Below, one piece after another: positions 43,908-55,648 of a stretch of DNA of 64,000 bases. The DNA is from Gari tellinella (lineage: Eukaryota; Mollusca; Bivalvia; Cardiida; Psammobiidae). Both the position numbers and the translations under genes were made by a program. Position 1 is the stretch's first letter. Each line of letters begins with the position of its first letter. Location of the stretch: assembly GCA_922989275.2 (NCBI GenBank), contig OV277864.1, forward strand, positions 27,539,550 to 27,603,549, read 5' to 3'. The notes beneath the pieces were generated by a model that did not search any database, was not told where the DNA came from, and saw only the letters and a list, made by a program, of their open reading frames with translations.

Positions 43908-44100
43908 CAGGGCTCCAAATAAGGGGAATATTTCAAGAATTAAAATCCTTATTTCTGCTTTAAACCCTATGGTGTTACTACTCATAAGAATCGTCTCGAA
44001 GAGATGATTCTAATGAGTAGTAACACCATAGGTTTTAATGCTAAAATAAGTGAGAAAATGTTGGATTTGTTCAGTTGACTCCCTCTTATCTGAAGCCCTG
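43908..44100. mobile_element. Family F MITE
   Basis: Ends CAGGGCTCCAAATAAG and CTTATCTGAAGCCCTG; TTTAC lies directly outside both ends. A central palindrome (CTACTCATTAGAATCGTCTC / GAGATGATTCTAATGAGTAG-type) covers about 43965-44040. CAGGG-type ends recall hAT elements, but the 5 bp duplication does not settle the class. Confidence 0.65.
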
Positions 44101-44856
44101 TTTACTATAAGTGACAGGCTAATGAAGATAAAAGGACAATAGAAACCTCCTTTAGGAGCTTTCTCTTTACTTTTGTCATACCATAGAGTTGCATTAACCT
44201 TTTCCTCCATAGCAAAATTTACAATTTACCTATATATACCACTTACATTATTTCAGGCAGGACACAGCTTAGCATAATTATGAAAGTCAAGCAGAAAGCT
44301 CATGTCTAGGCTGATATTTAGTATTGAGAAATGGTTTGATCATTGTCCTACTTGTTGGCCAATCAGGGCCCTGGTCATCTAATACAAAAAGAGATTTTCT
44401 GGGGGGTACAAAAGGTCATGCATTTGTGAAGGGTTTACAAGCTTAAGTAAAATTAATCACTGTTTGATAGGCTTGTAGGAATACATTAGAATCAATCTGT
44501 CACTGTATTGATAGCCATTGGTATCTATCCTCCATCAATACATTGATAAAATACCTGATATATAGCTACCAAAACCACAACATGGAATGAAGAATTGTTA
44601 TAATAACATTGATCTTAGGAAATAATTATCCTGACATGATATTGCCTGTTTCATAATCATTTGTAGCATGTTTGGAAAGTTCCTTTTATCTTAACCCTTT
44701 ACTCCATAGATAGATTATTTAGCACCATGCTTCTATGGTTTATTATGATATCTTTTGGATTGAAAATGTACACGTTTTTACTATAAAATATTTGTGATGC
44801 ATTTAGCATTGTCTGTGACCAGTATCATATGTAAATACTTCAAGTGAATATGGTGC
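44101..44856. other. Gene-free stretch
   Basis: Decayed E-type core at about 44110-44180 and B-like left ends at about 44196 and 44695. No gene recognised. Confidence 0.45.
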
Positions 44857-45088
44857 TTAACCCATTACCCCATAGCCTATTTCTAGTATTGAAGATAGAT
44901 GACCGCTTGCAATTAATGAAGCAGGTTGAAAGTAAAGCAGAATGCGCCTGCTTTAAGCTGTTATCTGCTAGAATATGGAACATATTTCTTATGATTCTTA
45001 TTTCTAACAGTATAAATTGGAACTTTTTTCTTCAGTACAGGAATAAATTTAAGGCGTAAAAAGGCGTATTTATGGGGGAATGGGTTAA
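44857..45088 (-). mobile_element. Family B MITE, core right arm deleted
   Basis: TTAA at 44857-44860 and 45085-45088; CCCATTACCCCATAGCCTA on the left, TGGGGGAATGGG on the right. Much of the central palindrome is missing. Confidence 0.7.
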
Positions 45089-45423
45089 GAACAGTAACTC
45101 TTTACTGATCACAATTCAAATTTCATTTACAGACCAATTTGGTGTATTGAAGTCATGATATAACGCATTCTTTGACAATGTACTACGGTCTTTGTTATTG
45201 CTCCATTGTTGACTCGTCACTGATGGTTCTCCCTGATAAGGGCCAAAGTAGGGCTATTTGAGTTATTGTATGAAAACCTATACCCCTGTACTCAATTGTC
45301 TCCCTTTACCGTTAACAGTAATTATCTGATTTACATGCAGGTACTATACATGTCACACTTCTAGTAAGCCTCAGTTCTCAAATTGGAATGACTATAACAT
45401 TGACAATTGCTAAAACAGATGGT

Positions 45424-45497
45424 AGCTTTATGCAGAACTAAATTAAGGCAGAAAGCTCCTGTAGGAGCTTTCTGCCTTACTTTTGTTGTGCATTAAG
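45424..45497. repeat. Core II palindrome (E type)
   Basis: Arms carry the private matched form TAAGGCAGAAAGC / GCTTTCTGCCTTA around CTCCTGTAGGAG. Confidence 0.75.
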
Positions 45498-45710
45498 CAG
45501 TCACCTGTATTTTTTACAATATGCATTTATATTGAGTCAGGTAATTTCACACAAGTTTGACGGTATCATACTATTCATACCAGTTTGTTAGATATATCTG
45601 TCTAGTCTAAAAGCTTGATATCATTGTCTCAATCTATCATATACACTTATACAGTTAATAGTTTCAATGACCTTGATTATTTAATAATTTTGCTGATACA
45701 TATTATACTA

Positions 45711-45924
45711 TTAACCCTTAGCCTGCCACTCACGACTATAGCTCCATATGCAAACAGCTTGGATCCGGATGAGACGCCGAGTAACTCGGCGTCTCATCCG
45801 GATCCAAGCTGTTTGACACTCTGACAACATTTTCAGCAATTTTGAGCAACTTTGAAGCACTTTGAAACTTGAAGCAGACGAGAAATATAGCAGACGACAA
45901 TTTATTTGGCGGGCTAAGGGTTAA
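45711..45924. mobile_element. Family C MITE with CCCTTAGCC ends
   Basis: TTAA at 45711-45714 and 45921-45924; termini CCCTTAGCCTGCC and GGCGGGCTAAGGG. Core I at 45751-45815 is perfectly paired (CTTGGATCCGGATGAGACG). TTAA plus CCC ends match the canonical piggyBac pattern. Confidence 0.8.
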
Positions 45925-45937
45925 GTCTCATTGTTCT

Positions 45938-46165
45938 TTAACCCATTCCTCCATTGCTCATTTCTAGTTTTAAAGACAGGTGACCACCTAAAGCAGTTTG
46001 AACGTAAATTACAATGTCAGCTTGCTTTAGCTACCATCTGCTAGGATAAGAAACTATTTCTGAGGGTAATTAAATTTACTCATGATGGTATAAAATGGAA
46101 CTTTATTCTTCAGTGGAGGAATATATTTAAGGTGTAAAAGGGCATATTAATTAATGGAGTAATGG
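45938..46165 (-). mobile_element. Family B MITE, degraded
   Basis: TTAA 45938-45941 then CCCATTCCTCCATTGCTC; the core II is shortened and the right end GGAGTAATGGCTGA has lost TTAA. It begins only 13 bp after the C element. Confidence 0.6.
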
Positions 46166-46223
46166 CTGAGGGGAGTTTTCTCAATTACCTGCAACCATAA
46201 AATATTATATATAATACTAAATA

Positions 46224-47241
46224 CAGTCCACACTCGCAGTTCCTCAATTTCATGGGACCAAGAAAAATAATTCGGATTTACGGGAGTACGAATTAAGCGA
46301 TTGGATCGGTTACAGTCATCTTGTATCAACTTTGTCATCTCCGGTCATCGTTTTTTGATAGGGTGTCCTTCCCGTAATAGTTCTTTTCAGTTAATGCATA
46401 TACGTTTCGGTTCAATACTTATGCAATAATAATGATGTGCCTTGAATTTGATAACTTTGTTTTATCCCATAAACCAGTTAATGAAACCAACTAAACACAA
46501 CCTCTGACTCTGTTTACTTTCTGCTACTTACGGACATATGCGTAGGTACCCATATGTGTATTCATAAAGACATTACACACTGGCATACGTAAACAAAGCG
46601 GCACGTTTTACGACAACGGTTTTGATAAGACAAATCATGAAATACATTATAATTTATCTAATACATTTAAGTCATAAATATTAAATCGTAACAAAAGCTT
46701 GAAACTTCGAAAAACGGCGATAAAACTTTTTTCGCATTTGTAAACGATTTACATACGTACATGTACACACAACGTTCAAAGTGAAGTAGCGATCTCAATA
46801 CCGCAAAGAAGAATATGGTTACAAACATTTGAGCAACGTATGTTAACACTTTCCGCTTGTGTTTTTAAATATCTCTACAGTTACTATTGGATACAAATGT
46901 GTTTAATTGGCCAATACTGCAAACACTGTGTACAGTCTTTAGGCGGTGTAATTAGTTTTCGCGAGTGTTTGGCGAGGGTAGGGTCAGATAATTATGACCA
47001 GTCTGACACCCCATCGAGGTGTGAAAATTGCACTTCGGATTAAGCGTGTCAATTTGAGGGTAAGTCTTTTCAAAGGGACCAGATTAATACTTCGGATTAA
47101 CGGAAAATTCGGATAAACGAAATTTGGATAAAGCGGAGTTGATTTATATAGAATAAGAAGGGGAAAAATCGGAACCGGGAGAAAAATTTGGTTTAACGAG
47201 AATTTCGGTTTAAGCGAGTTTGGATTAACGAGTTTGGACTG
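46224..47241. mobile_element. H: pogo/Tigger-like non-autonomous element
   Basis: TA at 46222-46223 and 47242-47243. Ends CAGTCCACACTCG and CGAGTTTGGACTG are inverted. Subterminal TTCGGATTTACGG, TTCGGATTAACGG and TTCGGTTTAAGCGAG repeats are the type seen near pogo/Tigger ends. The 1018 bp carries no transposase-like frame. Confidence 0.75.
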
Positions 47242-47930
47242 TAGTAACATTTTTTCTATATCAATATCTCTAAACAAAGGTTACAATCTGTCCATCTCTA
47301 ACAAAAGGTATCCACCTATCTACATGTACACTTCAAAGTATTGATTTGCACCAAGGTTCCCCAATCACCACATAAGCCATATAGATATGTCAAGATGCAA
47401 TTCTTCCTTATACAGGGGACTGTTGAAGTACTGTGTTTAAACATTTGGCTCCATCCTATACTTCAGACAGACATACTAATAAATCACAGTTTACCTATAA
47501 AATCTCTTATCAAAGGCTTAATAGAGATGTCACCAAAACAGGGTATACAATGAAATCAGAAATATGTGCTCACTGACTTAACTAAATTAAGGAGATAGGA
47601 AATCGCTAAAGACAAATTATTGCTGAGCAAAAAATAATGCAGAAAGCAGGAGCTTTCTGCATTATTTTTTTCCTGCATTAAGCTGTCACCCTGTCGAAAA
47701 CAATACCACAACATATTCATTTATAGTGGCTGCTTAATACACTGGTTTTACTGTCAACACTCTAAGTCATGGTGTGTCAAGTTTTAAGGATGAACATTTT
47801 AATTTGCAGGCACACAATATATTGTTCCCCAGTCTAAATAAGGCAGCCTAAAACACATTTTAGGAATCATTATCTTAAAATATGAAAGTAATACTTTAAG
47901 TGTATGATCCACTTGGCAAGATAAAGAACT
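47242..47930. other. Gene-free stretch with an E-type core
   Basis: A core II with AAAATAATGCAGAAAGC / GCTTTCTGCATTATTTT arms lies at about 47627-47672. No gene recognised. Confidence 0.5.
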
Positions 47931-47993
47931 TTCATCAAACACTGTTATCCCTTACTTTCAGCTGCTTTAAGCTAGCATTTGCTAGGATATAGA

Positions 47994-48947
47994 AACAAGG
48001 GCCACTATGGCCCTATATCGCTCACCTGATACACCATGTAAAACTTGACCTATAGTGACCATGATTATGACCCAACATGACCCACATTCAACCGTGGCCT
48101 ACATTTCAATGTGGCAAACATTTTGAGCAAGTTTCATAAAGATCAAATTAGAAATGTAGCTTCTAGAGTCTTAACAATGTATTTTCATGAGTTGACCTAG
48201 TGACCTAGTTTTTTACCTGACATGACCCACATTCAAACCTAACCTAGATATCAATAGGGCAAACATTTTAACTATGTTTCATTCAGATCTAATGAAATTT
48301 GTAGCCTCTAGAGTGTTACAAGGTTTTTCTATGTTTGACCTAGTGACCTTGTTTTTGACCTGACATGACCCCCATTTGAAGTTAATCTAGAAATCAATGA
48401 GTCAAACATTTTGAACAAGTTTCTTTCAGATCTAATGTGATTTGTAGCCTCTAAAGTGTTAACAAGGTTTTTCTATGATTTGACCTAGTGACCTAGATTT
48501 TGACTGGACATGACCCACATTCAAACTTGACCTAGATATCAATAAGTGAAACATTTTGCAATTTGTAGCCTCTAGAGTGTTAACAAGGTTTTTCTATGAT
48601 TTGACCTAGTGACCTAGATTTTGACATAACCCACTTTCAAACTTGACCTAGATATCAATAAGGCAAACATTTTGACCAAGTTTCATGAAAATCTAATGAG
48701 ATTTGTAGCCTCTAGAATGTTAAGAAGGTTTTCTATGATTTGACCTAGTGAACTAGATTTTGACCTGACAAGACCCACATTCAAACTTGACCTAGATTTT
48801 ATCAAAACAAACATTGTCATCAAGTTTCATGAAGATCAAATGAAATTTGTAGCCTCTAGAGTGTTAATGAACAATTAAGGACGGACGATGGACGGACATC
48901 CAGCAATCCTAATAGCTCACCTTGGCTCTAAGGGCCAGGTGAGCTAA
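47994..48947. mobile_element. G2: hairpin-ended tandem-repeat element
   Basis: Starts AACAAGGGCC with hairpin GGGCCACTATGGCCC and TCGCTCACCTG. Ends with AGCTCACCTTGGC..GGTGAGCTAA. The interior repeats TTTGACCTAGTGACCTAG units (about 48190, 48343, 48480, 48605 and 48740) with CCTCTAGAGTGTTA. Non-coding. The 3' hairpin and CTAA end are compatible with a HINE/Helitron-like origin (inference). Confidence 0.65.
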
Positions 48948-50045
48948 CAAGAGGGCCTGAAGGCCCTGATGTCGCTCACCTTTTATAATGAAGCCTGATA
49001 GCTTTACCTTTGAATTTTACCAGTTTTATTCTAAATCCATTCAAATGTGTAGTATAGCATGTACACAACCTTGCAATATGATCCATTCTAGTATGTATAG
49101 TAGAGTACATCAAAGGCAGATAACTAGAGACTAAATAATACTGAAATGAAGCCTTTTCTAGCATTTAAAAGTTATATCAAGGGCAGATAACTCTTGCCAC
49201 AATGATCAGATTTCAACAATAATTGCACTCCCTGAAGAACTTATAGCTATATACATTGTGTGCAATTATAATTAAAATCCATTGAAAATTGAGGCCTCTA
49301 GAGTGCAAACACTGTTAAATATGGCATTTTCAGCAATTCAAAGTTAGATAACTCTTGACCTATAGGTCTGATTCGATCCATAACCGAACTCATCCGAATT
49401 CTTATGGTTATATACAATCTGAGCAAGTTTGAGGAAGATTGGATTAAAATTGTGGCCTCTAGAGTGTAAACAACCTGAAATATGGCATTTTCAGCAATTC
49501 AAAGGTAGATAACTCTTGACCTACGAGTCCGATTGCAACCATAATCAAACTCATCTGAAATCTTGTAGTCATTTACCATCTGATGAAGTTTGAGAAAGAT
49601 TGGTTTAAAATTGTGGCCTCTAGAGTGTAAACAACCTTAAATATGGATTTTTCAGCAATTTAAAGGTAGATAACTCTTGACCTATCAATTTGATTCCAAC
49701 CATAATCGAACTTATCCGAACTCTTGCAGTTATATACAATCTGAGCAAGATTGGGAAAGATTGAATTAAAATTGTGGTCTCTAGAGTGTAAACACTGTTA
49801 AATATTGCATTTTCAGCAATTCAAAGGTGGATAACTCTTGACCTATATGTCCAATATCAACCATAATCGAACTCATCGGAACTCTTATGGTAATATACAA
49901 TCTGAGTAAGTGACAGAAAGATTGGATAAAAATTGTGGCCTCTAGAGTGTAAACACCAAAATTGTTGACGACTAACGACGGACGACGGACGACGGACATT
50001 CAAGGATTGCAAAAGCTCACCCTGAGCTAGCTCAGGTGAGCTAAA
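48946..50045. mobile_element. G3: hairpin-ended element fused head to tail with G2
   Basis: AACAAGAGGGCCTGAAGGCCC begins at the AA that ends G2. It ends in AGCTCACCCTGAGC / GCTCAGGTGAGCTAA. The interior holds about five ~150 bp units (GTGGCCTCTAGAGTGTAAAC, GATAACTCTTGACCTA). Confidence 0.65.
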
Positions 50046-50277
50046 AACTTATAGTACATATTGATGGCCGTATAAGAAGGAACTTTTTTGTTTGTGGAGG
50101 AATAAAATTTAAGACATAAAATGGCGTATTTATGGAGTGATGGGTTAAGTTAAAGTGCAGGAATGATGATAGATGTAGACTACCTGTCAGACCAGCTGCT
50201 ACCGTGTCTGTCTGCCATTTCCACCGATCCAATCATGTGTCCTATTAGCCATCATCCTGTCATAATATTATCTTTAT

Positions 50278-50531
50278 AATCCTTTTCCTAATGGCCAGTT
50301 TCTAGTTTTTGAAGACGAATGACAATTTAAAGCAGGTTGAAAGTAAAGCAGAATGCACCTTAAGGAGCATTCTGCTATATTTTTAGACTGGTTTAAGCTA
50401 CCTTCTGCTGGGACATAGGAAATATTTCTTATGGTGCATATGCATGACTGTACTATAAAGTGGAACTATTTTCTTCAGTGGAGGAATAAATTAAAGGCCT
50501 AAAAAGGTGTATTTATGGAGTAATGTGTTAA
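50278..50531 (-). mobile_element. Family B MITE, inverse orientation
   Basis: Starts ATCCTTTTCCTAATGGCCAG; core II at about 50327-50397; ends GGAGTAATGTG plus TTAA 50528-50531. A second B right fragment follows at about 50600-50706. Confidence 0.65.
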
Positions 50532-50932
50532 GATTGTCAAAACAAATCATTTCATTGTTTTATACATAAAGCAAGAATATAGGACATAATTTTATTACAC
50601 AGTTATTTATTGTGGTGCATCTTCAAACCATATAAAGTGGAACTATTTTCTTTAGCAGAGGGATAAATTAAAGGCAGTAAAAGGTGTATCAAAGGAGTAA
50701 TGGGTTAATATAAATAACTAGAGCTATAATAAATGATGCACCACCTACTGTCAGATATCACTTAGATTGGCAGATGCCTAATGATTTTATACTGGAGCAA
50801 TAAAACAAGAGCAGATGTTCAAGTTTAATCATCAGCTTATGTCACTCAATTATAATGATTTGATACTTCACCTTGAATACAACAACCGCCCAAAAGAGAC
50901 ACTGTTTTGGGTGTTTAAGAAAAGTGGCTTAT

Positions 50933-51000
50933 TAAAACAATATGAATATAAAGCAGAAAGCTCCGGTAGGAGCTTTCTGCTTTATATTCATTTTGCTTTA
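50933..51000. repeat. Core II palindrome (E type)
   Basis: Private matched arms GAATATAAAGCAG / CTGCTTTATATTC with centre CTCCGGTAGGAG. Confidence 0.75.
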
Positions 51001-51573
51001 ATGAGTAACCTGTCTTAAGCACTATGAAGGAATGATTTATTTGATTGGTTGAAATTGTGAGTATTCTCTGTATAAAAACAAATATCTTTCTCTACTATAT
51101 CATTATTTTACTTACAAATCTGTACTACTGGGTCAGTGAAAATATCTTTTTAATTGACAATTAGATGCCAGATATTGTGCAATGATGTGTGAAATCATTA
51201 CACCTATACTACTAGTCAAATCTGGGCTGAGAGACCATCAAAATGATGATACAGGAGCAGTTTGTAACCCATAGTCTAGATTCTGGTTCTCACATCCTTC
51301 GCAAACAGTTCAGACCAAGATCAGGCTGAGATGAGACTCAAATCCTATACTTGTCAAGATCTCATGAAATGTTTTCATCTGATGAAACAATGCCATAGCT
51401 ATCTGTGATGAAACAAAGTATCGACTCTATTGAGGATGGTTGGGGTTATGATAGGTGGCTTAATAGACAATTAAAGTAATACTTTCCACTTATTTGTTAT
51501 ATTTTATTAAGCTACCAGCTGTCTCTGCGACCTCCATGATTCTTCATACAATGACTGGTGAACACATGTGTAT

Positions 51574-51767
51574 CAAGGGCTCAAGATAAAGGGGGTATTT
51601 AAAGAATTAAAGTCTTTATTTCTGCATGAAACCCTATGGTGTCACTACTCATTAGAATCGTCCCGAAGAGACGATTCTAATGAGTAGTGACACTATAGGA
51701 TTGGGGGCTAAAATGAGTGAGAAAATGTTGGATTTGTTCAGCTTACTCCCTCTTATCTGGAGCCCTG
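51574..51767. mobile_element. Family F MITE
   Basis: Ends CAAGGGCTCAAGATAA and TTATCTGGAGCCCTG, with TGTAT directly outside both ends. The central palindrome (GTCACTACTCATTAGAATCG / CGATTCTAATGAGTAGTGAC) is perfectly paired at about 51638-51698. Confidence 0.7.
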
Positions 51768-52390
51768 TGTATCTCTTACTATCTAACACTTCTGGTATTG
51801 GCACATATTGATGCTTTTGGAAAACAGTGAAGACTAGATCAGACAGCTATCTCCTGAAGGACCAGGGTCTAAACAGTTTTCTTATAGGATCAACTCTTTC
51901 CTGAGGGATATCTATTTTAAAGTAGATCGAATTTTAGAATAATCATAAGGGTAGATCTTTGTCTATTAGATACCATATAGCTTGTAAAAAAACCAATGTC
52001 CAGATGTCTCATATTAATATGAAGTACCCATTCAGTCAAACATTAAACTTGTGTTAAGTGGCTTTTCTTTGAAGCAAACTTGACATTCTTGTAAGACAGG
52101 TGACTGCTTAGTGCCACCTGCCCTAACAACCGCTAATTCATTGTATATTGAGTTGCCCATATATCTCAGTATATTATTTAGTATTTTTTCTAAAAAAAAG
52201 TTCAAACCATTTATTGACTATTTGATGTAAGGGAGATAACCAATATTATTTACAAATGGAGATAACCAATATTGTCTTCTTTATAGAAAGATGCATTGGT
52301 AGTCTTTAAGATATCGCAGAAAAACAAAATTCAGAAATATCCCACAGAAGCTTTCAGCTTTATTTTCAATTTGCTTGAAATAAATACTGT
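51768..52390. other. Gene-free stretch
   Basis: A decayed core I lies at about 51820-51875; GGAGATAACCAATATT occurs twice at 52212-52275. No gene. Confidence 0.45.
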
Positions 52391-52717
52391 TTAACCCATT
52401 ACCCCATAAATACTCCTTTTTAAGCCTTTTATTTATTCCTCCACTGAGGAAATTATTTCCAATTTAAACAGTTTTAAATATGTATCATAAGAAATAGTTG
52501 CTATGTTAAAGCAGATGGTAGCTTAAAGCAGGTTGAAAGTAAAGCAAAATGCGCTTAAAGCACATTCTGCTTTACTTTCAGCCTGCTTTAAACTACCATA
52601 TGTTAGGATATAGAAAATATTTCTTACTGTGCATTTTCATGACTGTATAAATTGGAACTGTTTTCTTCAGTGGAGGACTAAATTAGGTGTGTAAATATCT
52701 ATGGAGTAACAGGTTAA
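52391..52717. mobile_element. Family B MITE with two long arms
   Basis: TTAA at 52391-52394 and 52714-52717. Unlike other B copies, the AT-rich long arm (CTCCACTGA.. / ..TCAGTGGAG) is present on both sides of the core II, so the whole 319 bp is roughly palindromic. Confidence 0.7.
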
Positions 52718-53591
52718 CCAGCCACCTGTTTTTAACAAAAGTACAAAGTACTATAACTGCTATATTATTCAGAGTAAATCCCAAAATACACTGCAGGGCT
52801 TCAGATAAGACTGACTAGCCGGAATATTTATCAGGAAGCTCTCAGACAGTGACATTATAATGATATATGGTAAGTTTGCCCAAACAGCTGCTTCAAATTT
52901 ACTAAATTTACATAAACATCCAATTAATTATTCCTTTGAAACAAACAGAATTGCTGGGGTCAGTTGTAAGGTATAACACCGAGGGCAGATTGTAATATAT
53001 TGGTGCCAGCAAACATCTAGGTCAAACAAGAATGATTCGGGAAGATTTTCATCAGACTGTCGGAGTGTGTCTGTTCTGTTTGCCTTTTATCTTTTCTAAC
53101 AAGGTCTGTCTATGTACCATAATCTTTATCTGTCTAAATGCTAACTTTTCAATAAATTCTGAGAAATTGTTTCCACTGACTCTCAAGAGGTATGTCTTAA
53201 AAATATTTAAAAGAATGACAAACAGTGTAGACCCATTTCAGAGGGCTCCTGAAGGAGCCCTCTGAAATGGGTCTACACTGTTTGTAAATGATGTATATTT
53301 ATCAGGTTCCAGCATTACAAGAGTTAATAACCTTCTATTAAAACATTATCAACTGAAATTCTTTAACATAAAACTGTTCCTACACTTTCAACAACGTCAG
53401 TTAAAAAAGGCATCCTGTTTACGAGCAAATTTATTTATAGTCGGCCATTCATATATCTATATCACCTGTTTTGAATTTTACATAATATATAGTTAACCCT
53501 TTAGCGCATTTTCTATGCATATTTAGCGCCATAGTATGCATTTTACTGCAACTCTACATAAGACCCATGAATGAATATTCTTTGATGGTGT
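52718..53591. other. Gene-free stretch with one strong core I
   Basis: Core I at 53219-53284 carries the matched private change CCCATTTCAGAGG / CCTCTGAAATGGG. GGGCTTCAGATAAG at 52797 is a family F-like end without a partner. No gene. Confidence 0.6.
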
Positions 53592-53850
53592 TTAACCCCT
53601 TATCCCATAAATACGCCTTTTTACGCCTTTAATTAATTCCTATAATGAAGAAAATAGTTCCAATTTATACTGTTGTAAATATGTATGACAAAAATTTTCT
53701 TTATTCTAGCAGATGGTAGCTTAAAGCAGGCTGAAAGTAAAGCAGAATGCACCTTAAGGTGCATTCTGCTTTACTTTCAACCTGCTTTAACCTGCTTTAA
53801 GTGGTCACCTATTTTCAAAACTAGAATCCGTACATGGGGTAATGGGTTAA
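53592..53850 (+). mobile_element. Family B MITE with core II
   Basis: TTAA at 53592-53595 and 53847-53850. CCCCTTATCCCATAAATACG and GGGGTAATGGG ends; core II at about 53719-53790, followed by an extra CCTGCTTTAA. Confidence 0.8.
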
Positions 53851-53895
53851 GGTAAGAAATTTAACCTTGCTTTAAGCATCCACCATACTTTTAAA

Positions 53896-55648
53896 CAAGA
53901 GTTGTCAGAGAGACAACAAAGCTCGCCATCGGCACATTTAGAAACTTAAAAGCACACTCAAGGTCACCGAGTTCAACCTTTTTGCCTGCATGGAAAGGTC
54001 TTGTCCATATACACATGAAAATCAAATACATGTATGAAGTTACACCTCAGGGGACAGAGAAAATATAAACATTTTTTGAAACCTAAACACAGATTTCGAA
54101 ACCTTAACCCTGGATCTAAGTTCAAGGTCAAGGTCACAGGGGTCCAATTTTTTCTGAGCAAGGATTGGGCATGTCCATATACACACACATACCAACTATG
54201 AAAGCAATACCTCAAGGGACATAGAAGTTATAGGCATTTTTCGAAACCTAAACACAGATTTTGAAACCTAAACGCGGGCCTTAAGTTCAAGGTCAAGGTC
54301 ACAGGGGTCAAAAATTTTCTGTGCATTGAAAGGTCATGTCCATATAGACACACATACCAACTATGAAAGCAATACTTCAAGGGACATAGAAGTTATAGGC
54401 ATTTTTTGGAAACCTAAACACAGATTTCGAAACCTAAACGCGGGCCCTAAGTTGAAGGTCAACGGGTCCAAATTTTTCTGTGCATGGAAAGGTCTTGTCC
54501 ATATACACACACATACCAACTATGAAAGCAATACCTCAAGGGACATAGAAGTTATAGGCATTTTTCGAAACCTAAACACAGATTTCGAAACCTAAACGCG
54601 GGCCTTAAGTTCAAGGTCAAGGTCACAGGGGTCCAAATTTTTCTGTGCAAGGATTGGTCATGTCCATATACACACACATACCAACTATGAAAGCAATACC
54701 TCAAGGGACATAGAAGTCATAGGCATTTTTCGAAACCTAAACACAAATTTCGAAACCTAAACGCGATCCTTAAGTTCAAGGTCAAGGTCAAAGGGGTCCA
54801 AATTTTTCTGTGCAAGGATTGGTCATGTCCAGATACACACACATACCAACTATGAAAGCAATACCTCAAGGGACATAGAAGTTATAGGCATTTTTCGAAA
54901 CCTAAACACAGATTTTGAAACCTAAACGCGGGCCTTAAGTTCAAGGTCAAGGTCACAGGGGTCAAACATTTTCTGTGCATGGTAAGGTCATATCCATATA
55001 CACACACATACTAACTTTAAAAGCAATACCTCAAGGGACATAGAAGTTATAGGATTTTTTGGAAACCTAAACACAGATTTCGAAACCTAAACGCGGGCCT
55101 TAAGTTCAAGGTCAAGGTCACAGGGGTCAAAATTTTTCTGTGCATGGACAGTTCTTGTCTATATACACACACATACCATTTATGAAAGCAATACTTCAAG
55201 GGACATAGAAGTTATAGGCATTTTTCGAAACCTAAACACAGATTTCGAAACCTAAACGCGGGCCCTAAGTTCAAGGTCAAGGTCACAGAGGTCAAAAAGT
55301 GTCTGTGCATGGAAAGGTCTTGTCCATATACACACACATACCAACTATGAAAGCAATACTTCAAGGGACATAGAAGTTATAGGCATTTTTCGAAACCTAA
55401 ACACAGATTTCGAAACCTAAACGCGGGCCCTAAGTTCAAGGTCAAGGTCACAGGGGTCCAAATTTTTCTGTGCATGGAAAGGTCTTGTCCATATACACAC
55501 ACATACCAACTATGAAAGCAATACCTCAAGGGACATAGAAGTTATAGACATTTTCTTAAAATTGTTTACGCCATTCACGACGCCGCCGCCGCCGACGACA
55601 CCGGGGGTATTGCAATAGCTTGTCATGTACTTTGTACAGGCGAGCTAA
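53896..55648. mobile_element. G4: hairpin-ended element with ~165 bp tandem array
   Basis: Starts CAAGAG with hairpin GTTGTCAGAGAGACAAC and AAGCTCGCC. Ends AGCTTGTCATGTAC..GTACAGGCGAGCTAA; the 5' GCTCGCC is the complement of the 3' GGCGAGC. The interior has at least nine ~165 bp units; GGGACATAGAAGTTATAGG or a close variant is near 54215, 54380, 54541, 54708, 54875, 55037, 55200, 55367 and 55533. CGACGCCGCCGCCG precedes the 3' hairpin. Confidence 0.7.

Larger units (their letters stand above)
47931..50148 (-). mobile_element. Family B copy split by G2-G3
   Basis: 47931-47993 (..GCTAGGATATAGAA) and 50046-50148 (..GGAGGAATAAAATTTAAGAC..GTGATGGGTTAA) are adjacent parts of family B in the consensus, separated here by the two G elements. 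Confidence 0.65.

Noticed and set aside
43908..44100. hAT assignment for family F
   Set aside because: CAGGG ends fit hAT, but the flanking repeats seen are 5 bp (TTTAC, TGTAT), not 8 bp, so I left the class open.
47994..50045. Canonical Helitron
   Set aside because: The 3' hairpin and CTAA end fit in part, but the 5' end is not TC, insertion is in A-rich sequence rather than clearly between A and T, and G5 shows a possible TAA duplication. Only a Helitron-associated origin is suggested.
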